A stretch of 64,000 nt of DNA from assembly GCF_009299835.1 (NCBI RefSeq), contig NZ_VKCZ01000014.1, positions 62,001-126,000 of the forward strand. Reading direction: 5' to 3'. Position numbers and translations under genes: made by a program. How positions within the stretch are numbered: the stretch's first letter is position 1; each line of letters starts with the position of its first letter. A model generated the notes under the pieces. It was not told where the DNA came from. It searched no databases and saw nothing but the letters and a program-made list of their open reading frames with translations. This DNA comes from Microlunatus speluncae. Lineage in GTDB: Bacteria > Actinomycetota > Actinomycetes > Propionibacteriales > Propionibacteriaceae. Positions 43,775 through 51,951 of the stretch are shown in pieces.

Positions 43775-45049
43775 ATGTCGAATTCTGGCGGGGTGGAGCA
43801 GGGCACGGCCGAGTCGGGCGGGACGGTGACCGGCCGGTTGTCGATGGGGATCCGGGTCCGGCTGTCCGGGTTGATGCTGGGTGAGTTCTTCGTCTGGGGT
43901 GCGTGGTTCGTCACGTTGGGCACGTTCCTGACCCAGCGGATGGGGGCCTCCGGCGGCGAGATCGCGTTGGCCTTCCTGACCCAGTCGTTGGGGGCGGTGA
44001 TCGCGCCGTTCATCGTCGGGCTGATCGCCGACCAGTTCTTCCCGGCGCAGCGGATCCTCGGCGTGCTGCACGTCCTCGGCGGGGTGCTGCTCTTCATCGC
44101 CTCGTTGATCACCGACTTCGGGCCGTTCTTCGTCGTCATCCTGATCTACATGATCTTGTTCATGCCGACCCTGGCGCTGGCCAACTCGGTGTCGTTCCGG
44201 CAGATGCGGAGCCCGGAGACCCAGTTCCCCGCGGTCCGGGTGTTCGGCACGCTCGGCTGGATCATCGCCGGCCTGCTGATCGGCGTGCTCGGCTGGGAGG
44301 GCAACCAGACGCTCGACTGGACCTTCAAGATGGCGGCCGTCGTCAGCGTCGTGCTCGGCGTCTACTGCTTCACCCTGCCGGACACCCCGCCCGAGGGCCG
44401 GGGTCAGCGCCGCACCGTGCGCGACATCCTCGGCCTGGATGCCCTGGCCCTGTTGAAGAACCGGACCTTCCTGGTGTTCTTCATCTCCTCGATCGCGATC
44501 TGCATCCCGTTGGCCTTCTACTACAACTTCACCAACCTCTATCTGAACGAGATCGGGATCGAGGGCGCGGCCGGGCTGCAGACGATCGGCCAGATGAGCG
44601 AGGTCGCCTTCCTGTTGATCATGCCGTTCCTGCTGAAGCGGCTCGGGGTCAAGATCACGCTGGCGATCGGCATGGGCGCCTGGGCGCTGCGCTACGTGCT
44701 CTTCGGCTTCGGCGACGAGGGCGCGCTGTTCTGGATGATCATCATCGGGCTGCTGCTGCACGGCGTCTGCTACGACTTCTTCTTCGTCGCCGGTCAGGTC
44801 TACACCGACAAGTTCGCCGGGTCCAACCTGCGCGCCTCCGCCCAGGGCCTGATCACCCTGGCCACCTACGGCGTCGGCCTGCTGATCGGTTCGCTGATCT
44901 CCGGGCCGATCGTGGATGCCTTCGTGACCGGCGAGGCGTCGCACAGTTGGCTGCAGATCTGGCTGATCCCGGCCGCCATCGCCGCCGTGGTGCTGATCGG
45001 CTTCTGGCTCCTGTTCCGGGAGTCGAAGACGAGCGACGTCGTGCGGTAA
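43775..45049 (+). CDS. Nucleoside:H+ symporter-family MFS transporter
   Basis: This 424-residue membrane protein has about 12 helices and belongs to the NupG/XapB-type (Nuc_H_symport) branch of the major facilitator superfamily. Marks are LMLGEFFVWGAWFVTLGTFL in helix 1, PFIVGLIADQFFPAQRIL between helices 2 and 3, VRVFGTLGWIIAGLLIG and GVCYDFFFVAGQVYTDKFAG late in the protein. The family moves nucleosides by proton symport; some members carry other sugars or glycosides, so the substrate may be linked to the preceding polysaccharide locus. The N terminus has 25 hydrophilic residues. Confidence 0.85.
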   Translation: MSNSGGVEQGTAESGGTVTGRLSMGIRVRLSGLMLGEFFVWGAWFVTLGTFLTQRMGASGGEIALAFLTQSLGAVIAPFIVGLIADQFFPAQRILGVLHVLGGVLLFIASLITDFGPFFVVILIYMILFMPTLALANSVSFRQMRSPETQFPAVRVFGTLGWIIAGLLIGVLGWEGNQTLDWTFKMAAVVSVVLGVYCFTLPDTPPEGRGQRRTVRDILGLDALALLKNRTFLVFFISSIAICIPLAFYYNFTNLYLNEIGIEGAAGLQTIGQMSEVAFLLIMPFLLKRLGVKITLAIGMGAWALRYVLFGFGDEGALFWMIIIGLLLHGVCYDFFFVAGQVYTDKFAGSNLRASAQGLITLATYGVGLLIGSLISGPIVDAFVTGEASHSWLQIWLIPAAIAAVVLIGFWLLFRESKTSDVVR

Positions 45050-45103
45050 GGGACACTTGACCCGGCCAGTTGCAGTCGACAGCCCACCGGGTCAGGAGAA
45101 GAA

Positions 45104-46045
45104 GTGCTGGGAGTCCTCGAGGGCTTTGTCACGATCATCGTGGTCATCGCCGTCGGCATCGGCCTGGCCCACCTCAAGATCGTCGAGCTGTCCGGGCAGG
45201 TGCTGCTGTCCCGGATCGCCTTCTACGTCGCCAGCCCGGCGCTGATGATCACGGTGCTCGGCGGCACCGACGTCGGCACCCTGTTCTCGGCCAACCTGCT
45301 GGCGTCGGTCGGCTGTGTGATCATCACCGCCGCGCTGGCGTTGGTGCTGCTCCGGGTGGTGTGGCGCCGGACGGCGAGTGAGACCATGATCGGGATCTTC
45401 TCCTCGGTCTACGTCAACGCCGGCAACCTGGGGCTGCCGATCGCCGCCTACGCGCTGGGCGACGCCTCGCTGATCGCGCCGATGCTGATGGTCCAGCTGC
45501 TCGTGCTGGCACCGATCGGCGTCGCGGTGATGGACCTGACCACGCGGCCGCCGGACCCCGGGCACTCCCGGCGTCGGCGGCTGCTCCGGCTGATCGGCCA
45601 GCCGTTCCGCAACCCGCTGATGATCGCCTCGCTGATCGGCCTGCTGTTGTCGATCACCGGCTTCGAGCTGCCGCGGGTGATCAACGACCCGCTGCATCTG
45701 GTCGGCGGGATGGCGGTGCCGGCCATGCTGCTGGCGTACGGCATCTCACTGCGACTCGGCCCACTGCCGGGCCGGGGTGAACCGCCGGTCCAGGTCGGCA
45801 CCCTGGTCGGCCTGAAGCTGATCGTCCAGCCGTTGATCGGGTTCCTGCTGGCCCGCTTCGTCCTCGGCCTGGATCCGCTCGGCGTCCTGGCTGTGACCGT
45901 GATCGCGGCCCTGCCGACGGCGCAGAACGTGTTCACCCATGCCGTCCGGTTCGACCGCGGCATCGTCCTGGCCCGGGACACGATCTTCCTCTCCACCCTC
46001 GGCTCGATCCCGGTCATCGCGGCCCTCGCCGCCCTCCTCAGCTGA
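45104..46045 (+). CDS. AEC-family transporter
   Basis: The 313-residue protein has ten predicted membrane helices and belongs to the auxin-efflux-carrier-like (AEC/MdcF) family, which in bacteria moves malonate, malate or other organic acids. SSVYVNAGNLGLPIAAYALGD is the conserved broken-helix motif, and the second repeat has ALPTAQNVFTHAVRFDRG. The start is GTG 45104 with AGGAGAAG upstream. It lies 54 bp after the symporter gene and may be cotranscribed. A repeat hairpin starts 8 bp after the stop. The substrate is unknown. Confidence 0.85.
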   Translation: MLGVLEGFVTIIVVIAVGIGLAHLKIVELSGQVLLSRIAFYVASPALMITVLGGTDVGTLFSANLLASVGCVIITAALALVLLRVVWRRTASETMIGIFSSVYVNAGNLGLPIAAYALGDASLIAPMLMVQLLVLAPIGVAVMDLTTRPPDPGHSRRRRLLRLIGQPFRNPLMIASLIGLLLSITGFELPRVINDPLHLVGGMAVPAMLLAYGISLRLGPLPGRGEPPVQVGTLVGLKLIVQPLIGFLLARFVLGLDPLGVLAVTVIAALPTAQNVFTHAVRFDRGIVLARDTIFLSTLGSIPVIAALAALLS

Positions 46046-46052
46046 CCCCCCA

Positions 46053-46106
46053 CCGACTTGTCAGAACTGAGTAGCCCCCTGGCACAACTCAGTTCTGACA
46101 ACTCGG
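46053..46106. repeat. Hairpin-repeat family, copy 3
   Basis: Arms 46053-46072 and 46087-46106 pair at 19 of 20 positions. It is 8 bp after the AEC-gene stop and directly upstream of the mvaB -10 element. Confidence 0.9.
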
Positions 46107-46109
46107 CGG

Positions 46110-46115
46110 TAGGGT
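46110..46115 (+). promoter_or_regulatory. -10 element of the leaderless mvaB-type gene
   Basis: TAGGGT, then seven bases, then ATG 46123, with no Shine-Dalgarno. It begins three bases after hairpin copy 3. Confidence 0.55.
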
Positions 46116-46122
46116 CGCGGAA

Positions 46123-47052
46123 ATGGACGGGTTTCCTGCGGTGTATCGGATGGCGGGGCTGCCGGAGCGGGTCAGCGTGTACGAGGTCGGGCCGCGGGAC
46201 GGGCTGCAGGCCGAGGCGGCGATCGTCGACACCGCGACCAAGATCGAGTTCGTCCGGCGGCTGGTCGACTGCGGGCTGAAGACGGTCGAGGCGACCAGCT
46301 TCGTCGCGCCGAGCCGGGTGCCGCAGCTGGCCGACGCCGCCGAGGTGTTGGCCGGGCTCGACCTGGCCGCGGCCCGGCATCCGGTGCTGGTGCCGAACGA
46401 ACGCGGCCTGGACCGCGCGCTGGCCGCCGGGGCGCGGGAGATCGCGGTGTTCGTCAGCGCCACCGAGCGGTTCGCCCGGGAGAACCTCGGCACCGACCTC
46501 GACGGCGCGATCCGGCTGGCCGAGCCGGTGGTGGCCCGGGCGCTGGCCGCCGGGCTGGGAGTCCGCGGCTACGTCTCGATGTGTTTCGGCGACCCGTGGC
46601 AAGGCGCGGTGGCACCGGCGGCGGTCGCCGAGGTGGTCGGCCGGCTGGCCGGGCTGGGGGTGCAGCGGTTCAGCCTGGGCGACACGATCGGCGTCGGCAC
46701 CGCCGGCCAGGTCGGCGCGCTGCTGGCGGCGGTGGACCGGACCGGGGTGACCCGGGACCGGATCGCGCTGCACTTCCACGACACGTACGGGCAGGCGCTG
46801 GCCAACGTGATCGCCGGGCTGATCGAGGGGATCACCGAGTTCGACGCCTCCGCCGGCGGGCTCGGCGGCTGCCCGTTCGCGAAGTCCGCGACCGGCAACC
46901 TGGCCACCGAGGATCTGGTCTGGCTGCTGCGGGGGCTGGGGATCGAGACCGGGGTCGACCTGCCGGCGCTGGCCGAGGTCAGCCGATGGCTGGGGCAGCG
47001 GATGGGACGGCAACCGAATTCCCGCGTGGTGACCGCGCTGACCGGCCGATGA
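46123..47052 (+). CDS. mvaB: Hydroxymethylglutaryl-CoA lyase-type enzyme
   Basis: This DRE-TIM aldolase-like enzyme (309 residues) splits HMG-CoA to acetyl-CoA and acetoacetate in leucine breakdown. Marks are VGPRDGLQAEA (metal ligand and catalytic Arg-Asp), EATSFVAPSRVPQLADA, the HFHDTYGQALAN metal ligands and the GGLGGCPFAKSATGN loop with the active-site Cys. Other leucine pathway genes are not nearby, so a different 3-hydroxy-3-methyl acyl-CoA may be the true substrate. The gene is predicted to be leaderless. Confidence 0.9.
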   Translation: MDGFPAVYRMAGLPERVSVYEVGPRDGLQAEAAIVDTATKIEFVRRLVDCGLKTVEATSFVAPSRVPQLADAAEVLAGLDLAAARHPVLVPNERGLDRALAAGAREIAVFVSATERFARENLGTDLDGAIRLAEPVVARALAAGLGVRGYVSMCFGDPWQGAVAPAAVAEVVGRLAGLGVQRFSLGDTIGVGTAGQVGALLAAVDRTGVTRDRIALHFHDTYGQALANVIAGLIEGITEFDASAGGLGGCPFAKSATGNLATEDLVWLLRGLGIETGVDLPALAEVSRWLGQRMGRQPNSRVVTALTGR

Positions 47053-47146
47053 CCAGCACTGGCACCGGCCCGATGCTGGGACGCCCCGCCCCGTGCCGTG
47101 AACCGACGGAGCCGCTGGGATAGGTTCGCGTGTGGAGGTGGGGTGA

Positions 47147-48082
47147 ATGCCGGATTACGAGGACTTCGATATCGATCGAAGCACGGCCCAGGCGTGGGCC
47201 GAGTTCACCGACCGGCTCGCCGAGGTGGTCTCGATGATCGACGAGTCCGGTGATCTGACCATCGGGACGGTGGCCGATTCCGGCGGGCCGGCGCCGTTCG
47301 TCAGCTTCAATTCCGCGTCGGCCGAGTCCGAGGAGCGGCGGCAGATCCGGTCCGAGGCGGCCAGCAACGCCAACCTGGGGGAGAAGTTCCAGCTCTCGGC
47401 CGACCAGCTGAAGCTGATGGAGGACCTGGGCTGGGAGTCGCCGACGGCCGAGCCGGACGGGTCGAGCAACTTCTGGACCACCCGGTCGCAGGAGGAGTCG
47501 GACGACATCAGCCGGCTCGCGGTCGGCGCGCTGCGAGACGTCTACGGGGTGCTGCATCCGGTCTTCCTGGCGCCGAGTCAGCTGGCCGAGGTGCTGCAAC
47601 CGCGGCCGACCGGCGCCGACACCGCCGACCTGCCCGAGTCCGTGGTCGCGCTGCTGCCCGGCAGCAAGGAGCACCTGGACGAGCTGATCGACGCCGAGCT
47701 GACCGACCTGCTCGGGCATCCGCCGATCCGCGACTCCGAGGGTGACGTGGCGATCCGGGTCGGCTCGACGATGGTCTTCCTGCGCAGCGCCGCCGACGGC
47801 CGCGAGATCATCGTCTTCTCCACGGTGGTGCACGAGGTCGACGGCCGGTCCCGCGCCTCGGAGGTGCTGAACGACCTCAACAGCGAGGCCCGCTGGGTGA
47901 AGTTCCAGCTGATCCGGGATCGCGTCTTCGTCAGCATGTCGATCCCGGCCCGGCCCTTCGTCCCCTCTCATCTGCGGCAGGCGGTGCGGATCATGTCCGA
48001 CGTCGCCGACGGGATCGACGACGAGCTCGCCAACCGGCTGCGCGGCCGGACCACCTTCGGCGAGCATGACGACCCCCGCTGA
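47147..48082 (+). CDS. YbjN / type III chaperone-like (TY-Chap) protein
   Basis: This 311-residue acidic soluble protein has two alpha/beta halves. The first (about 10-125) has RSTAQAWAEFTDRLAEVVSMI; the second (about 175-300) has DEVVHEVDGRSRASEVLNDLNSEARWVKFQLIRDRVF-like YbjN motifs, as in the families described as type III-secretion-chaperone/YbjN peptide-binding proteins. The start ATG 47147 has GGAGGTGGGGTGA directly upstream. It overlaps the following RCK channel gene by 17 bp, so the two are coupled and may act on each other. Function is not known for the family. Confidence 0.75.
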   Translation: MPDYEDFDIDRSTAQAWAEFTDRLAEVVSMIDESGDLTIGTVADSGGPAPFVSFNSASAESEERRQIRSEAASNANLGEKFQLSADQLKLMEDLGWESPTAEPDGSSNFWTTRSQEESDDISRLAVGALRDVYGVLHPVFLAPSQLAEVLQPRPTGADTADLPESVVALLPGSKEHLDELIDAELTDLLGHPPIRDSEGDVAIRVGSTMVFLRSAADGREIIVFSTVVHEVDGRSRASEVLNDLNSEARWVKFQLIRDRVFVSMSIPARPFVPSHLRQAVRIMSDVADGIDDELANRLRGRTTFGEHDDPR

Positions 48083-49712
48083 CTCGATCGATCCGACGCA
48101 GGCCTCGGGGACGGCCGAAGATCACGTGGTGATCATCGGCTCCAGCAGCACCACGATCCGGTTGGCCGAGGAGTTGGAGCGGACCGGCGAGCGGGTGATC
48201 GTGATCATCCACGGTGCCGCCGATCCGGGCGTGGTCGCCGACCTCGAGCTGATCGGGGCGGAGGTGATGGCGAGCCAGCAGGTCCGGCCGGCCGAGCTGC
48301 GGCGGGCGGGGATCCTGCGGGCCAAGGCTGCGGTCGTGGTCGGCGACGACGACGTGTTCGCGATCCGGGTCGCGCTGGCCATCGAGGAGCTCAACCCGGC
48401 CGTCCGGCTGGTGATCGAGCTGACCAACCCGCAGCTCGGATCTCGGCTGGGGCCGCTGTTCGGCGAGCACGTGGTGCTGTCGTCGGCCGAGCTGGCCGCG
48501 CCGACCTTCGTCGCCGCCGCGCTCGCCTCCGCGTCGGTGCAGACCTTCGAGGTGGGCGGCCGGCGGGTGGTCGCCGGGCCGCGCACCGACGTCGGCGGTA
48601 CGGAGCTCGCAGTGCTCGGCGACACGGCGCTGTTCGGCATCGACGCCGTGCTGCCCGGCACCGGGGACATCGTGCTCGGCACCGAACTGATCGGCGAGGA
48701 CCGGCAGGCCCATCGCTCCGGCATGGTCGGGGCGCTGGCGTACGTCTTCGATCGGCGGATCCGGATCGTCCTGCTCGGTCTGGTGATCTTGATCGTCCTG
48801 TCCACCCTCTATTTCCGGCTGGCCGGGTCGGACTGGGTGACCGCGCTCTACCGGGCGCTGACCGCCTCCACCGACACCGGGCTCGAGGCCGACGACCTGA
48901 GCATGGGCTTCCGGTTCGGCGCCGTGATCATCCAGATCTTCGGGCTGGTGCTGTCCGCCGGCATCACCGCGGTGATCGTCGACGCCCTGCTCAGCTCGCG
49001 ACTGGCCGTGCTCACCGGCGGGGTCCGCGGCCGGCCGCGGCATCACGTGGTGGTCTGTGGACTGGGCCGGATCGGCACCTCGGTCGCCAGCCGGCTGCGG
49101 GACCGCGGCGTCGCCGTGGTGGCGATCGAGCGCACCGACGGGACGCCCGGCGTGCTCTGGGCCCGGCAGGCCAAGATCCCGGTGATCATCGCGCCGGCGA
49201 CCGACTCCGCCGCCCAGCAGGCGGCCGGCATCTCCCGCGCCGACGCGGTGCTCGCGCTGACCGACGACGACGCCGCCAACCTGGAGATCGGTCTGGTGGC
49301 GCGCGAGGCCAACGAGGACGTCCGGGTCGTGCTCCGGCTGTACGACCACGAGCTGGCCGACCGGATCGAGCGCCGGCTCGGGCTGCGACCGACCCGCAGC
49401 GTGTCGATGCTGGCCGGTCCGGCCTTCGCCGCGGCCGCCCTGGGCCGGCGCAGCGAGGTGATCTTCCCGGTCGGCCGCCGGGTGCTGCTGTTCACCGAGG
49501 TGACCGTACGGCCCGGCTCGGCCGCCCCCGGACGGCGGCTCGGCACCCTCACCGAGCCCGGCGCCTGCATCGTGCTGGCGTACGCGCCGGTCGGTGGGGA
49601 CTGGACCTGGACCCCGGCCAACCCGCCGCTGCGGTCCGGCGACCGGGTCGCGGTCGCCGCCACCCGCTCCGGCCTCGCCCGCCTGCTGCTGGCCACCAAA
49701 CAGCTCAACTGA
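48066..49712 (+). CDS. Two-RCK ion-channel-like protein
   Basis: The 548-residue protein has a first NAD-binding TrkA-N/RCK domain (about 20-150, GSSSTTIRLAEEL), two membrane helices (about 232-255 and 290-318) flanking a pore-like loop, a second RCK domain with VVVCGLGRIGTSVASRLRD (about 325-450), and a C-terminal TrkA-C-like part. This layout recalls CASTOR/POLLUX and bacterial RCK channels. The loop reads TASTDTGLE, not the TVGYG of potassium filters, so selectivity for K+ is doubtful. It overlaps the chaperone-like gene upstream. A repeat hairpin begins 3 bp after the stop. Confidence 0.82.
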   Translation: MTTPADSIDPTQASGTAEDHVVIIGSSSTTIRLAEELERTGERVIVIIHGAADPGVVADLELIGAEVMASQQVRPAELRRAGILRAKAAVVVGDDDVFAIRVALAIEELNPAVRLVIELTNPQLGSRLGPLFGEHVVLSSAELAAPTFVAAALASASVQTFEVGGRRVVAGPRTDVGGTELAVLGDTALFGIDAVLPGTGDIVLGTELIGEDRQAHRSGMVGALAYVFDRRIRIVLLGLVILIVLSTLYFRLAGSDWVTALYRALTASTDTGLEADDLSMGFRFGAVIIQIFGLVLSAGITAVIVDALLSSRLAVLTGGVRGRPRHHVVVCGLGRIGTSVASRLRDRGVAVVAIERTDGTPGVLWARQAKIPVIIAPATDSAAQQAAGISRADAVLALTDDDAANLEIGLVAREANEDVRVVLRLYDHELADRIERRLGLRPTRSVSMLAGPAFAAAALGRRSEVIFPVGRRVLLFTEVTVRPGSAAPGRRLGTLTEPGACIVLAYAPVGGDWTWTPANPPLRSGDRVAVAATRSGLARLLLATKQLN

Positions 49713-49714
49713 AG

Positions 49715-49768
49715 CCGACTTGTCAGAACTGTGTTGTGCTATAGGGCAACTCAGTTCTGACAAGTCGG
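49715..49768. repeat. Hairpin-repeat family, copy 4
   Basis: Arms 49715-49736 and 49747-49768 pair at 21 of 22 positions. It lies 3 bp after the channel-gene stop and 15 bp before the next gene start. The loop contains CTATAGG. Confidence 0.92.
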
Positions 49769-49782
49769 TGAAGGGGGCCGTG

Positions 49783-50148
49783 ATGGCGGTGGCGGGGTTA
49801 TGGGGTGTCACCTTGGACTGCCCTGATCCGGATGGGCTGGCCCGGTTCTATCAGCGGCTGACGGGCGGTGAGATCGTGTACGCCGACCACGTCTCGACCC
49901 ATCTGCGGGTCGGCGCGTTCACCCTGGGCTTCCAGCGCGACCCGGCCTATCGTGCGCCGACCTGGCCGGATCCGGAGACGCCGCAGCAGTGCCACGTCGA
50001 CCTGAGCACCCCCGACCTGGACGGCGCCATGACCGCCGCCGTCCTGGCCGGCGCCCGACTCGCGAATCACCAACCCCAGCCGACCGTCTTCCGGGTCCTG
50101 TTCGACCCCGCCGGTCACCCCTTCTGCCTCAGCAACTGGGACTTCTGA
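49783..50148 (+). CDS. VOC-fold (glyoxalase-like) protein
   Basis: The 121-residue, single-domain protein has the vicinal-oxygen-chelate fold: GLWGVTLDCPDPDGLARFYQRLTGG at the start, QCHVDLSTPDLDGAMTAAV in the middle and VFRVLFDPAGHPFCLSNW at the end. The usual metal ligands His/Glu are only partly recognisable (His in QCHVDL). Many such actinobacterial proteins act in detoxification or resistance; no specific role can be given. The start ATG 49783 has AGGGGG upstream. The last 34 bp overlap the convergent phoD gene. Confidence 0.85.
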   Translation: MAVAGLWGVTLDCPDPDGLARFYQRLTGGEIVYADHVSTHLRVGAFTLGFQRDPAYRAPTWPDPETPQQCHVDLSTPDLDGAMTAAVLAGARLANHQPQPTVFRVLFDPAGHPFCLSNWDF

Positions 50149-51761
50149 GTGGGGGAATCGATGTCCACGATGCCGGGGTGGCCGGCCTCGACGGTGATGC
50201 TGGCCCGGGTCGAAATCGGGGCGCCCAGGGTGGTCACCTGGGGGACGACGCGGTAGTCGACCGTCAGCTGCTCCCGGCTGACCCGGACCCGCTGGTAGCC
50301 GCGCTGCACGTTGCCGAACTTGATGTGCGGGTTCTCGGCCATCCAGATCCTGGCCCGATTGTCGAGGTCGGTGCCGTTGCCGCCGGAGGTGATGGACGTG
50401 CCGAGGAACTCGGTGCCGACCGTCGCCGAGCGCTCGTCCTTGAAGTCGAGCTTCAGGTCGGCCGCCGCGCTGCGATGGGCATCGCCGGTGATCACCACCA
50501 GGTTCTTCACGTCGCGCTCGGCGACCTTGTCGTAGAAGCGTTGCCGAGCGCCGGCGTAGCCCATCCAGTTGTCCGTCGCGTACGACTCGCCGTCACCCGC
50601 GGTGCCGTCGGCGTCGAAGGTGACCGACTGGTTGCCGATGATCTTCCAGGTCGCCGGCGTCCGGGACAGCCCGTTGACCAGCCAGGCCTCCTGTTGATCA
50701 CCGAGGATGGTGCGGTCGGGATCCCAGCGGGCGTCGCAGTCGCCCGGGCAGGGCTCGACCTGATCGGCCCGGTACTGCCGGGTGTCGATCAGGTTGAAGT
50801 CGATCAAGGTGCCGTACGGCAACCGCCGGTAGAGCTGCATGTCCGGGCCGCTCGGCGCTGAGCTGCGGCGGAACGGCAGATGCTCCCAGTACGCCTGGTA
50901 GGCCGCGGCCCGCCGGGCCAGGAAGATCGCCGGATCCTGATCCGGTTCGGTGTCGAGCTGGCTGATCGCGTCGGCGTAGTTGTTCTCGACTTCATGATCA
51001 TCGGGGACCGCGACCCAGGGCGCGCTGGCGTGGGCGGCCTGCAGCAGCGGGTCGGTCTTGTACTGGGCATGCCGGACCCGGTAGTCGGCCAGGCTGAAGA
51101 TCTCCGCCGCCGGCAGGTGCGACCGGCCGGGCAGTTCCGAGGGGCCGGCTCCCTCGTAGATGTAGTCGCCGAGGTGCGCGACCAGGTCGAGCTGCTCGGC
51201 CGCCAGATGCTCGTACGGGTTGAAGAAACCGGCCGGCAGGTTCTGGCAGGAGACGAAGGCGAAGCTCATCTCCCGGTTCTGTTGCCGGGGATGCGGCGCG
51301 GTCTTCGTGCGGCCGGTCATGCTCACGTAGCGCTCGGCGCGGAAGCGATACCAGTATTCGCGGCTCGGCTCGAGCCCGCGGAGCTCGACGTGCACGCTGT
51401 GCGCCTGGGCGGCTCGGGCGAAGGCCCGGCCGCGCTGTTCGATCTTGGTGAAGGACGGGTCGCGGGCGATCTCCCAGCCGACCTCGATCGGGCGCGACGA
51501 CAGGCCGCCCCGGCCGTCCGGTGCGGTCGGCTCGATCGCCAGCCGGGTCCACAGGACGACCCCGTCGGCGGTCGGTTCGCCGGAGGCGACGCCGAGGGTG
51601 AACGGATCGCGGGGTAGCGGCCGGGCCGCGGCGGTGCTGGTCCAGCCGAGGGTGCTGGCGGCGACGGCGGTGGCACCGCCGAGGCCGAGCAGTCCGCGAC
51701 GGCTCAGCGGCCGCACGGACGGGAAGGAGCGGGGGATGGGGGCGGAGTGGTGATCGGGCAC
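50115..51761 (-). CDS. phoD: Secreted alkaline phosphatase PhoD
   Basis: This calcium/iron-dependent phosphodiesterase/phosphatase releases phosphate from nucleic acid or lipid esters outside the cell. The product (548 residues) has a twin-arginine signal SRRGLLGLGGATAVAAS, an N-terminal Ig-like domain (PFTLGVASGEPTADGVVLWTRLA) and the PhoD core with FVSCQN, HLGDYIYEG, VPDDHEVENNYAD and VITGDAHRS metal ligands. The start chosen is GTG 51761, with GGAG upstream. A PiT phosphate transporter gene lies 1.3 kb away. Its promoter was searched by eye for a PHO box; none is clear. Confidence 0.92.
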   Translation of the reverse strand: MPDHHSAPIPRSFPSVRPLSRRGLLGLGGATAVAASTLGWTSTAAARPLPRDPFTLGVASGEPTADGVVLWTRLAIEPTAPDGRGGLSSRPIEVGWEIARDPSFTKIEQRGRAFARAAQAHSVHVELRGLEPSREYWYRFRAERYVSMTGRTKTAPHPRQQNREMSFAFVSCQNLPAGFFNPYEHLAAEQLDLVAHLGDYIYEGAGPSELPGRSHLPAAEIFSLADYRVRHAQYKTDPLLQAAHASAPWVAVPDDHEVENNYADAISQLDTEPDQDPAIFLARRAAAYQAYWEHLPFRRSSAPSGPDMQLYRRLPYGTLIDFNLIDTRQYRADQVEPCPGDCDARWDPDRTILGDQQEAWLVNGLSRTPATWKIIGNQSVTFDADGTAGDGESYATDNWMGYAGARQRFYDKVAERDVKNLVVITGDAHRSAAADLKLDFKDERSATVGTEFLGTSITSGGNGTDLDNRARIWMAENPHIKFGNVQRGYQRVRVSREQLTVDYRVVPQVTTLGAPISTRASITVEAGHPGIVDIDSPTQKSQLLRQKG

Positions 51762-51893
51762 GTTGACTCCTGAGCAGGCGCGGGTCGGTGGCACCTGTCA
51801 GTACGTCAAGCTGGCGTGAGGTCCGGATGACGTGACCGCGACGTTGGACGGTCGGATCGGCAGCCGGCTGCGCAAGTTGTCCACACCACAACG

Positions 51894-51944
51894 CCGACTT
51901 GTCAGAACTGTGTTGCCCTATGGCACAACTCAGTTCTGACAAGT
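51894..51944. repeat. Hairpin-repeat family, copy 5
   Basis: Arms 51897-51915 and 51926-51944 pair at 18 of 19 positions; the outer CCG of the left arm (51894-51896) has lost its partner. It lies 8 bp after the stop of the S58 peptidase gene (minus strand), between that gene and the phoD start. Confidence 0.9.
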
Positions 51945-51951
51945 GGGGGAT

